Positions 47,533 through 55,672 of a DNA stretch of 64,000 nt are shown here, in pieces. Below the pieces are notes generated by a model. That model did not search any database and was not told where the DNA came from. It saw only the letters and a program-made list of their open reading frames with translations. The DNA lies in NCBI GenBank assembly GCA_965221605.1, contig CBDCSK010000014.1, forward strand, positions 558,001 through 622,000, given 5' to 3'. The stretch comes from Aldehydirespirator sp965221605. Its GTDB lineage: Bacteria; Actinomycetota; Acidimicrobiia; Acidimicrobiales; Aldehydirespiratoraceae. Position 1 is the stretch's first letter. Each line of letters opens with the position of its first letter. Position numbers and translations under genes: made by a program.

Positions 47533-48003
47533 ATGGAGACGGTCACGCTCTTGGATCTGGGCCCCATACTGGCCGCGGTCCTGGGGCCGATGCTGTTGTT
47601 CGTGGCCGCATCGATGAGGTACCAGCACGTCGACAGCACCAAAACACGCCAGCTGATCGTCGAAGCCTCCGAGAAGACCCGCCAGTACAGCCGGGAACTG
47701 GTCAACGAAGCCAAGAAGGAGAACCGGGAACTGCACAGGCAGAACCGGGAGCTGATCGAGAAGGCCAGAACCGAGAACCGTGAGCTGATCGAGAGCACCA
47801 ACGACAAGACGCGGGAGGAGATGCGCGAACTGCACAAGCAGAACTACGACCTGATCATGCGTAACCACGACCTGATCACGAAGAACAGCGAGAGGCTCTC
47901 GGACGTGCGCGAGCGGCTTGCCCGCATCGAGGGTCACCTGAGGATCTCGCCCCCGCCCGGGCACGAGAGCGACAACGGCGACGACGCCGCCCGAGCCGCC
48001 TGA
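47533..48003 (+). CDS. small membrane-anchored coiled-coil protein, paralogue of 38116-38535
   Basis: A 156-residue protein: one membrane segment (LGPILAAVLGPMLLFVAASM) followed by a long highly charged helix (KENRELHRQNRELIEKARTE and similar) with repeated NREL units, ending VRERLARIEGHLRISPPPG. The fold suggests a membrane-tethered coiled coil that binds a partner. The function is unknown. The start at 47533 follows GGGGGA. Confidence 0.7.
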   Translation: METVTLLDLGPILAAVLGPMLLFVAASMRYQHVDSTKTRQLIVEASEKTRQYSRELVNEAKKENRELHRQNRELIEKARTENRELIESTNDKTREEMRELHKQNYDLIMRNHDLITKNSERLSDVRERLARIEGHLRISPPPGHESDNGDDAARAA

Positions 48004-48071
48004 GGTCCGATCCAAACCTCCGGCCCCCGGCCCCCCGGATACGCACTCGGGTCAATGGTTATCCTGCGGTC

Positions 48072-48659
48072 ATGGACCTGCAATCGCCACTGCGTCTAGA
48101 GCTACTCAGGATCATCAAGGAGCTCGGCTACCGCCGCCTCGACACGCCGATCAGGCTCGCGTCGGGGGCGCTGTCGTCGGACTTCATCGACGGCAAGGAG
48201 GCCCTGGCCGAGTGGCGCCATCTGCGGCTCGCCTGCGAGGCCATCGTCGAGACCGTCACCGATGAAGGCCACCGCTTCGACGCCGTGGGCGGGCTCACCA
48301 TGGGCGCCGACGCCCTAGCCGTGGGCATCGCCGCGGTCAGCGACTGCCGGTGGTTCTTCGTGCGCAAGGAGGCCAAGCAGCGGGGCACCCGGCGATGGGT
48401 GGAGGGCGCCCAGATCGGCCCGGGCGACACGGTCCTGCTGGTGGACGACGTGGTGACCACCGGCGGGTCGATCTTCAAGGCGCTCGACATAGTCGGTGAG
48501 ACCGGGGCCACCACGGTGGCCGCGGTCACGCTGGTGGACCGCAGCGGCCTGGCCGGACCCCAGTTCGAGCAGCGGGGCATCGGCTACTACCCGATGATCA
48601 CCTACGAGTCGCTCGGGATCGAGCCGGTCACCCCGGTCGCAGCCACCGCGGCCGGCTAG
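48072..48659 (+). CDS. pyrE: orotate phosphoribosyltransferase
   Basis: A 195-residue type I phosphoribosyltransferase. The PRPP motif is VLLVDDVVTTGGSIF (about residues 122-136); LASGALSSDFIDGKEAL matches the N-terminal loop SGxxSxxYxDxK of orotate enzymes; RKEAKQRGTRRWVEGA is the catalytic loop. It makes OMP from orotate and PRPP in pyrimidine synthesis. It stands alone, not in a pyr operon. A different orotate-like acceptor cannot be excluded. Confidence 0.85.
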   Translation: MDLQSPLRLELLRIIKELGYRRLDTPIRLASGALSSDFIDGKEALAEWRHLRLACEAIVETVTDEGHRFDAVGGLTMGADALAVGIAAVSDCRWFFVRKEAKQRGTRRWVEGAQIGPGDTVLLVDDVVTTGGSIFKALDIVGETGATTVAAVTLVDRSGLAGPQFEQRGIGYYPMITYESLGIEPVTPVAATAAG

Positions 48660-48689
48660 CCCCCCTCCCGCCAGGAGGCGCATGGCCGC

Positions 48690-48900
48690 CGGCAGGCCGA
48701 GCGTCAGAGAGGGCGGCTGCTGAGACGAACGCTGATCGACGCAGGCGCACGGCCGCCAACACGCCGAGCGCCGGAGAGGCGACTGCTGAGCCCTGGCTCA
48801 GAGTCGACGACACGCCGAGCGCCGAAGAGGCGACTGCTGATCGACGCAGGCGCACGGCCGACTGCCAGCACCCCGAGCGTCAGAGAGGGCGGCTGCTGAG
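48690..48900. repeat. imperfect direct repeats after pyrE
   Basis: Four copies of a 28-base block like CCGAGCGTCAGAGAGGGCGG with a common end (CTGCTGA) end near 48723, 48788, 48840 and 48899, and a 24-base block (GATCGACGCAGGCGCACGGC and more) occurs twice between them. This 285-base gap contains no gene that I recognise. Confidence 0.75.
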
Positions 48901-48946
48901 CCCTAGCTGAGCGCCAGATGCCTGAGCGCCGGCAACCGGGGGGGTG

Positions 48947-50758
48947 ATGAGCCTTCGGGTCGTGGTAACAATAGGAACTACAAACAGACGAAGGACTGTG
49001 CAGCAGTCGCTCGCTGTCAGCGCCATAGCCGCCATGGCCGTCGCAGCCGTGGCTATCCCGTCGAGGCCGGCGGTTGCGCAGACCAACGGGTTCGCCGACG
49101 TTCCCGAGGACGCCTACTACACGGTGCCGGTGGCTCAGCTGGCAGCCCGGGGCGTGTTCGCCGGCACCGAGTGCGACGACGGCAGCGGGTTCTGCCCCGC
49201 CAAGCCGATCGATCGCAAGACGATGGCGGTGTGGATCGTGCGAGTCGTCGACGGCAGCGACCCGCCGGCGGTCGCCCAGTCCAGGTTCGACGACGTCGAT
49301 GCAAACAGCTTCCATGCGCCGTTCATCGAGCGCATGGCTGAGCTCGAGATCACCGGAGGCTGCGACGACGGCAGCGGGTTCTGCCCCGACCGCAGCGTGA
49401 CCCGGGCCCAGATGGCGGTGTTCCTCGCCAACGCCTACGACCTGCCCGAGGGCCCGGACCCGGGCTTCGGCGACGTTCCGGCCGACGCGTGGTACGCGGC
49501 CGCGGTGGCCAAGCCGGTGGCATCGCGGATCACCTCCGGATGTGATGACGGGACGACCTTCTGCCCGGGCCGGGACACGACCCGAGCCCAGATGGCGGCC
49601 TTCCTGAACGCGGCCGAGAACCGCGGCGAGGTCGCGACGCCTCCGCCCTACAAGTCGATCACCACCGCAATCGACCACGCCTGCGCAATCCAGGCCGACG
49701 ACACGGTCACCTGCTGGGGTTACAACACGGCCTGGCAGGTCAGCGATCCCGGCGGCGAGTTCCTGGCGGTTAGCGCCGGCCGGTGGCACAACTGCGGGTT
49801 GCGGCCCGATCGCACGATCTTCTGCTGGGGCTACAACGGCGACGGCCAACTCGACGCCCCGGCCGGCGAGTTCAGCCACGTCTCGGCGGGCGACGTGCAC
49901 AACTGCGCGCGCCGCACCGACGCCACCATCGTCTGCTGGGGCCAGAACCGGATCAGGAAGGCGGAGGCCCCCAGCGGGGAATTCATCTCGGTGGAGGCCT
50001 CCAACGAGCGCTCCTGCGGGCTGCGCACCGACAACACCATCACCTGCTGGGGCAGCAACGGCAGCGGCCAGTTGGACGTCCCCGACGGCCAGTACCGCCA
50101 ACTGAGCACGGGCGAGTCCATCGGATGCGCATTGCGCACCGACGGCACCGTCGCCTGCTGGGGCAACCACGCGAGAGCGTGGGAGATTCCCGACGGCCGG
50201 TTCACCTCCGTGAGCGCGGGACGAAGGCACGCCTGCGGATTGCGCCCCGACAACACGATCACCTGCTGGGGCGACAACGATGACGGGCAGACCGACACGC
50301 CCTCCGGGAGCTTCATCGATGTCGCCGCGGGCAACAACCACTCCTGCGGCGTCCTAACCGACGAGAGCTTGGTGTGTTGGGGAGACAACGAGTACGGCCA
50401 GATCGACGCTCCCGACGGGAGCTTCTCGAAGGTGGTCGCGGGGAATGACCATTCCTGCGCCATCGCGACCGACGACACCGTGGTGTGTTGGGGGGCGAAC
50501 TGGTGGGGCAAGTCCAACGCCCCCGCGGGATCCTTCAAGGATGTCGCGGGTGGCCGGCGACATCCGTGCGGGCTGCGCAGCGACGACACGATCAGCTGCT
50601 GGGGCGTGGAGATCATTGCGATGCCGAGGGGCGCAGGGCATGCCATCAGCCCCAGGCTGCCCGATCCGAGCGACTGCCGACCCTACGGACGCGGATTCGA
50701 TTCGTCCACGGCAGGCCTCCCGCTCCCCTCCGACTCGCTGCCAGCACGGGCACGCTGA
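48947..50758 (+). CDS. secreted SLH-RCC1 repeat protein, N-terminal part of a frameshifted SLH-RCC1-M6 protease
   Basis: A 603-residue product. A signal peptide (about 45 residues, ending RPAVAQ) is followed by three SLH-like cell-wall-binding domains (each with CDDGSGFCP or CDDGTTFCP and TRAQMA), then about eight RCC1-like blades, each with a Cys pair, such as SCGLRTDNTITCWG. The frame ends at a TGA at 50756 just after SDSLPARAR; the next frame continues at once with the M6 protease domain. A missing G in GGG at 50748-50750 explains the break, giving LPARGTLSVVVLF if restored. Confidence 0.8.
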   Translation: MSLRVVVTIGTTNRRRTVQQSLAVSAIAAMAVAAVAIPSRPAVAQTNGFADVPEDAYYTVPVAQLAARGVFAGTECDDGSGFCPAKPIDRKTMAVWIVRVVDGSDPPAVAQSRFDDVDANSFHAPFIERMAELEITGGCDDGSGFCPDRSVTRAQMAVFLANAYDLPEGPDPGFGDVPADAWYAAAVAKPVASRITSGCDDGTTFCPGRDTTRAQMAAFLNAAENRGEVATPPPYKSITTAIDHACAIQADDTVTCWGYNTAWQVSDPGGEFLAVSAGRWHNCGLRPDRTIFCWGYNGDGQLDAPAGEFSHVSAGDVHNCARRTDATIVCWGQNRIRKAEAPSGEFISVEASNERSCGLRTDNTITCWGSNGSGQLDVPDGQYRQLSTGESIGCALRTDGTVACWGNHARAWEIPDGRFTSVSAGRRHACGLRPDNTITCWGDNDDGQTDTPSGSFIDVAAGNNHSCGVLTDESLVCWGDNEYGQIDAPDGSFSKVVAGNDHSCAIATDDTVVCWGANWWGKSNAPAGSFKDVAGGRRHPCGLRSDDTISCWGVEIIAMPRGAGHAISPRLPDPSDCRPYGRGFDSSTAGLPLPSDSLPARAR

Positions 50759-50760
50759 GC

Positions 50761-51873
50761 GTGGTGGTCCTGTTCGTCGATTTCCCCGACAAGAGGGCCC
50801 GGCACTCGACTCATGACGAGGCCGCGAGAGGGCTTCCCTTCGCCGAGCGTTACATGGAGTCGCTCAGCTACGGCCGGCTCGATGTCCAGTTCCGGTCGTT
50901 GCATCGCTGGCTGCGAGCCACCAAGACCCACGACGGCTACTTGAGAGGCGGGCCGCTCGGGCCAGCAATCAGAACGGCGATCGATGGTGAGGCCGCCCGC
51001 CTGGCTGATCAGTACGTGGACTTCGCTGACTACGACCTGATGATGGTGGTGATGCCCAGCACGCACTTCGGCGGCGGCAACGCCACCGGCACGGCTAATT
51101 CCGAGGAGGGCCGCATCGCCACGACTCGGGTGAACACGTTTCTTAAGGACTCCGGCGGTACGCAGCAGGACTGGGGCTTCATCGCCGCCCACGAGATCTT
51201 CCACAACCTGGAGTTGCTGGACATCTATCCCTACGACTCGAGCGCCCATGAGACTCCGAGAGCACCGTTCGGCCAGGAATGGGTCAGGGCAGACTTCGGC
51301 ACCATGGGCCTGCAGGCCTATTTCCTTGCATCCGAGAGCGATCAGCGTCTGGCCCACGAATGGCGTCAACCGTTCGGGGGGCGGAGTACCGCCTACTCGT
51401 ACTACGCCGCCGCCAGGGAGATGCTGTCTTGGAGCCGGTGGCAATTCGGATGGCTCGACGCGGCGCAGGTCAGCTGCATCACCGAGTCGCAAGCAACCGT
51501 CGACCTCCGGCCTGTCGCCGAGCCGGCCGGCGGCACGGCCATGGCGGCGATCCCGCTGTCGGGCAAGGAGTTGATCGTCATCGAGAGCAGGCGCAGGATC
51601 AACCACGACACGGGCGTGCCATACGAGGACCAGGAAGGTTCCGAGACCACCTGGCCGGGACTTCTGGAGGAGGGCGTGCTCGTCTACCTGGTCGACGCAG
51701 GCGTGGGCTCGGGTGACCTCCCGATGAGGGTGGCCGGCGACACCGGGAACGGCCAGGTGAGCGACTTCCCCGTTCTCGGTAGGGGCGAGAGCGTCACGGT
51801 GCGGGGTTACACGATCACGGTGGTGTCGGACGCCGGAGGCATCCACACCGTCCGGATTTCCGGACAGAACTGA
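50761..51873 (+). CDS. M6-family metalloprotease domain, C-terminal part of the frameshifted gene
   Basis: About 370 residues. VVVLFVDFPDKRARHSTHDE and YMESLSYGRLDVQF are typical of M6 (immune-inhibitor-A-like) proteases, and AAHEIFHNLELLDIY carries the zinc motif HEIFH. The frame is open upstream through the SLH-RCC1 gene, but GTG 50761 is the first plausible start and would lack a signal peptide, so the domain makes sense only as part of the upstream protein. As it stands it would be untranslated or cytoplasmic, unless the ribosome shifts. Confidence 0.75.
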   Translation: MVVLFVDFPDKRARHSTHDEAARGLPFAERYMESLSYGRLDVQFRSLHRWLRATKTHDGYLRGGPLGPAIRTAIDGEAARLADQYVDFADYDLMMVVMPSTHFGGGNATGTANSEEGRIATTRVNTFLKDSGGTQQDWGFIAAHEIFHNLELLDIYPYDSSAHETPRAPFGQEWVRADFGTMGLQAYFLASESDQRLAHEWRQPFGGRSTAYSYYAAAREMLSWSRWQFGWLDAAQVSCITESQATVDLRPVAEPAGGTAMAAIPLSGKELIVIESRRRINHDTGVPYEDQEGSETTWPGLLEEGVLVYLVDAGVGSGDLPMRVAGDTGNGQVSDFPVLGRGESVTVRGYTITVVSDAGGIHTVRISGQN

Positions 51874-52157
51874 ACCGCGAGGCCGCGGCCGAGCGCAGGG
51901 ATCGAGCCGGTCACCCCCGGAGTAGGGGAGCATTGATGCTAACTTTTTTGTACGGTGAATTATCAATGCAGCACTGTATTGATTGAATTCTACTGAATCA
52001 TCTGAAACAGGAGTTGCCGAAAATGGCCCCAAACACGGCCCAAGACACGGCCCAAAATCAGCCTAAATCGGGTGCGATGCCCTCCCTTTGTCCCCCACAC
52101 AGACGAGGCTGAACACACGTATAGACGAGAAGGCGGCACCGTTTCGAGGGTTCAGGG

Positions 52158-53351
52158 ATGGGAAGGCTCACCGCGGCCGGCGTTCGGGGCATCAAGACGC
52201 CGGGAAAGTACTACGACCAGCACGGTCTGATCCTGCGGGTGGCGCCGGGGGGCTCCAAGCAGTGGGTCTGGCGGGGCACGATCCGGGGCCGGCGCCGGGA
52301 TCTGGGGCTCGGGTCGGTGACCTACCGGACGCTGGCCGAGGCCCGCGACCTCGCCTACGAGTACCGCAGGATCGCGCGGGGCGGGGGCGACCCCACTCTG
52401 TTGCGTCCCGGCAGTTCAGTGCCCACTTTCGCCGAGGCCTCCGAGCTCGTCATCGAGGCGCACCGCGGGGGCTGGAAGGACGGCGGCCGGTCCGAGTCCA
52501 ACTGGAGATCCTCGCTGCAGCGCTACGCCTATCCCCAGATCGGCAGCGTGCCTGTGGACGCGGTCACGACCGCCGACCTGGTGCGCATCCTGCTCCCGAT
52601 CTGGCACACCAAGCGTGAGACCGCCCGGAAGGTCAAGACCCGGGTGGGCGTGGTCATGCGCTGGGCCATCGCCGAGGGCCACCGCCGCGACGACCCCGCC
52701 GGCCCGCCGCTGACGGCGGCGCTCCCCCGCTACAACGGTTCCCCGGCGCAGCACTTCGCCAGCCTGCCCCACCACGAGCTCGCCCGGGCGCTGGCCAAGC
52801 TCGAGTCGTCGTCCACGATGTGGCGCCCGACGGTGGCGTGCCTGTGGTTCGTGGCCGCCACGGTCACTCGCAGCGCCGAGGCCAGGCTGGCCGCCTGGGA
52901 GGAGATCGACCTCGACGCCGATACGTGGACGGTGCCCGGCGGGCGCACCAAGACCGGCCGCCAGCACGTGGTGCCGCTCTCGCCGCTGGCGCTGGCCGCG
53001 CTCGACGAGGCCCGCGGCTACGACAACGGCTCGGGGCTGGTGTTCCCGTCACAGATGGGCCGGGCGCTGACCAGCGGTTCGCTGAGCAGGTTCACCCGGG
53101 TGGAGGGCTTCACCCCCCATGGTCTGCGGGCCTCGTTCAGGACCTGGTGCGCCGAGACCGGCGTGCGCCGCGAGGTGGCCGAGGCTGCGCTGGCGCACAC
53201 CGCCGGGGCCGTGGAGCGGGCCTACCAGCGATCCGACCTGCTGGCCGCCCGCCGGGAGCTCATGGATGACTGGGCGAGGGTTCTCGTATCGGCGGTACCC
53301 CGCTTGAGACGGCAGAACACCACCCCCCCTCCCCCCAACTCGCCATTATGA
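52158..53351 (+). CDS. tyrosine recombinase/integrase (P4-like)
   Basis: A 397-residue integrase. The N-terminal arm-binding domain (LTAAGVRGIKTPGKYYDQHG, then ILRVAPGGSKQWVWRG) matches P4-type integrases. Catalytic residues can be placed: Arg in TVTRSAEARLAAWEEID, Lys in GGRTKTGRQHVVPLS, His and Arg in TPHGLRASFRTW, His in ALAHTAGAVE and the Tyr nucleophile in RAYQRSDLL. No tRNA gene or attachment repeat was found nearby. An AT-rich stretch (51930-52010) precedes it. Confidence 0.88.
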   Translation: MGRLTAAGVRGIKTPGKYYDQHGLILRVAPGGSKQWVWRGTIRGRRRDLGLGSVTYRTLAEARDLAYEYRRIARGGGDPTLLRPGSSVPTFAEASELVIEAHRGGWKDGGRSESNWRSSLQRYAYPQIGSVPVDAVTTADLVRILLPIWHTKRETARKVKTRVGVVMRWAIAEGHRRDDPAGPPLTAALPRYNGSPAQHFASLPHHELARALAKLESSSTMWRPTVACLWFVAATVTRSAEARLAAWEEIDLDADTWTVPGGRTKTGRQHVVPLSPLALAALDEARGYDNGSGLVFPSQMGRALTSGSLSRFTRVEGFTPHGLRASFRTWCAETGVRREVAEAALAHTAGAVERAYQRSDLLAARRELMDDWARVLVSAVPRLRRQNTTPPPPNSPL

Positions 53352-53444
53352 GGGACAAATCAAGGGCAACCACACCCTCAGCGGAGGCGTGAATGGCTCT
53401 CAACCTAGAAGAATAGTAGCCACTAGTCGCGCACGGGTTGGGCA

Positions 53445-55664
53445 GTGCTCGCCGCGGGCGCCTTGGTCGCCTCGCTCTTCGCTGTCGGGGCGAGCCCCGC
53501 GGCCGCGATCGACGAGGACTCCAAGCCGGACCGCAGGGCCACGTCCACGGCGTGTGTTGGCGAGGCCGTGGCGGACCATGGGTTCACCGATCTGGGCAGC
53601 CTTGAGGCGGCCGTGCCGAACATCAACTGTCTGGCCTACTACGGGATCACCGTGGGCAGGACCGCTGACACGTTCGACCCGAACTCCAACGTGGCGCGCC
53701 GTCATATGGCTCTGTTCCTGTACAGGGCGGCCGGCCTCATGGGTGTCGACTTGATGGGCGGCGACATGATGGCCGACTTCGGCGACATCTCCGAGTTGGG
53801 CGAGGACATGCAGGGCGCCATCGTTGCGCTGGCGCGCAACGGCATCCTCGCGGGCCGCGGCGACATGGCCTTCGAGCCTTTCGCCGACATCACCCGCGCC
53901 GAGATGGCTGTGGCTCTGGTCAGCCTGTTGGACCACACGCCGGGCGCCCCGGTGCACAAGAACAAGGCCGGCCTGTTCATACTGGGCGCCGACGCCGACA
54001 CGGCTAAGCTTCCAGATGACAACTTCGCGGACGCATACTCGACTCAGTCGCAGCCGGTGAACAACGCGATCAGCGCGGCCTACGAGTTGGGCATCACCTC
54101 CGGCGTCGGCGACGGGACCATGTTCAGTCCGGGCGGGACGATTCCTCGCCGTGACATGGCGACGTTCATCATCCGTGCCCTGGGCCACAGCAACGTGCGC
54201 CCCGCGGGGGTGACCGCGCAGAACGTCAAGGGCACGATCACGGTGTCGGTGCGCGACGCCGATTTCGCGCCGGTCGCGAACCAGCCTGTCGATGCGTTCC
54301 GGGTCGCGACCGCGGACATGTCCTTGGCCTTCTCGTCCGCCGGCGCCTGCACCGGCCGCGTGCACAGCGTCGACGCCGGCGCCAAGTGCGCTATCGACAA
54401 CGCCAACCCGGTGACCAGGACCAACGGCAACGTCCAGCTCGCCAACATCGCCTCTGGCGACGTCGGCAAGGGCCAGACCGTGTGGGTCTGGCACGGCGAC
54501 GTCGGCGACAAGTTCACCGCCGGCGACGACGCCTTCGAGTTGTCGGTGCCGCCCTATGACACCACCTCTGCCGCTGCATCCGCTGCGGTCTCCACGGACC
54601 TTCCCGACGGCATCTCCAAGGCCCGTTTCGGCGCCACGGTGACCGTCACCGTCCAACTCAAGGACGGGGCCGCCGGCGCCGGCGACGACGCCGGGCCCGG
54701 CAACCTGGGCGGAGACGACGGCCTGGAGTACACGGTGCGCATCGACAAGCGCGCCAAGGCCGACGGGACCGACCCGGTCGCCGGCGACACCGCGTTCTTC
54801 ACGGACACGTTGATGGTCAAGGTCGCCGACGACGGCTCGGCGACGTTCACGCTGGACGCCACCGACTCGAACCCCAACGCCATGAACAACAGGGTGCGGG
54901 TCGACTACAGGGTGTCCGGCAACGACTTCTCGAGCGACACCCCCGCCGGCCCGAACCTGGACCCGGCCGAGGCCGAGACCTGGTTCGTGATCTTCTCCGA
55001 CGAGGCGTCGGTCGTGCCGGCTGCCGGTGTCAGTGTGGAGGTCGCCCCATTCCAGGACGCCCCGGCCGCGGGCGCCAAGGCCGGCGCGGCGGCCACCGTC
55101 ACGGTGACCGACCAGTTCGGCAAGCCCGTCAAGGATGTCGGCATCGTGTTGACCAGCAGCAAAACTGCTGAATCGGAGGTGTCGACCGAGCCCCGCTTCA
55201 CGGGTCCTGACGGCAAGGTGCGCATCGGCTACACCTACACCGGCGCCGCCTCCGTGGAGACGATCACGGCCACCTACACGCCGCCCGGGGACAACCCCAC
55301 CGCAGTCACCGGTACCGCCTTGGCGTACTGGGTGACTGCATGGGAGAAGGACGACACGAATGGTGGAAACGAAGATGCGATTGCAGTGCTCAACGCCGAC
55401 CTGGACGCGAACCAGGTGGTCGTGGGCTCCACCGAACCGGAATCGGTCAACTACGACTCGGGCGACTTCTTCACCGTGAACGGCGACCCGTCGAGCATGG
55501 CGGCCTTCGAGGAGCAGCTCGGCAAGGTGCTGGAGGCCAAGCAGAAGGCAGAAGCCGGGGGAGGCAACTTCGGCGGCGCCCTCACTCTGGCCTGGGTGTC
55601 CTATGACCACGAGGACTCCAGCGACATCGCCAGCTTCACGCTGATCGCGACGTTGCCCTCCTAG
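53445..55664 (+). CDS. SLH-domain surface protein, copy 1
   Basis: A 739-residue protein. A hydrophobic signal-like core (ALVASLFAVGASPAAA) is followed by about three SLH-like domains (NINCLAYYGITVGRTADTFD, ARNGILAGRGDMAFEPFADI, AYELGITSGVGDGTMFSPGG) that should bind cell-wall polymer. Beta-rich Ig-like domains follow, including VTVTDQFGKPVKDVGIVLTS near residue 550. The only start in frame is GTG 53445, because a TAG lies nine codons upstream; the basic n-region of the signal is therefore missing, unlike in copy 2. It may be a silent cassette or start unusually. IS1380 sits 3 bases after its stop. Confidence 0.8.
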   Translation: MLAAGALVASLFAVGASPAAAIDEDSKPDRRATSTACVGEAVADHGFTDLGSLEAAVPNINCLAYYGITVGRTADTFDPNSNVARRHMALFLYRAAGLMGVDLMGGDMMADFGDISELGEDMQGAIVALARNGILAGRGDMAFEPFADITRAEMAVALVSLLDHTPGAPVHKNKAGLFILGADADTAKLPDDNFADAYSTQSQPVNNAISAAYELGITSGVGDGTMFSPGGTIPRRDMATFIIRALGHSNVRPAGVTAQNVKGTITVSVRDADFAPVANQPVDAFRVATADMSLAFSSAGACTGRVHSVDAGAKCAIDNANPVTRTNGNVQLANIASGDVGKGQTVWVWHGDVGDKFTAGDDAFELSVPPYDTTSAAASAAVSTDLPDGISKARFGATVTVTVQLKDGAAGAGDDAGPGNLGGDDGLEYTVRIDKRAKADGTDPVAGDTAFFTDTLMVKVADDGSATFTLDATDSNPNAMNNRVRVDYRVSGNDFSSDTPAGPNLDPAEAETWFVIFSDEASVVPAAGVSVEVAPFQDAPAAGAKAGAAATVTVTDQFGKPVKDVGIVLTSSKTAESEVSTEPRFTGPDGKVRIGYTYTGAASVETITATYTPPGDNPTAVTGTALAYWVTAWEKDDTNGGNEDAIAVLNADLDANQVVVGSTEPESVNYDSGDFFTVNGDPSSMAAFEEQLGKVLEAKQKAEAGGGNFGGALTLAWVSYDHEDSSDIASFTLIATLPS

Positions 55665-55672
55665 CCACTAAG

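Noticed and set aside
42177..53351. An integrated satellite or prophage spanning the VapE-like gene and the integrase
   Set aside because: pyrE, the methyltransferase and the SLH-RCC1 gene lie between them, and there are no phage structural, terminase or replication genes and no flanking attachment repeats that I could find.
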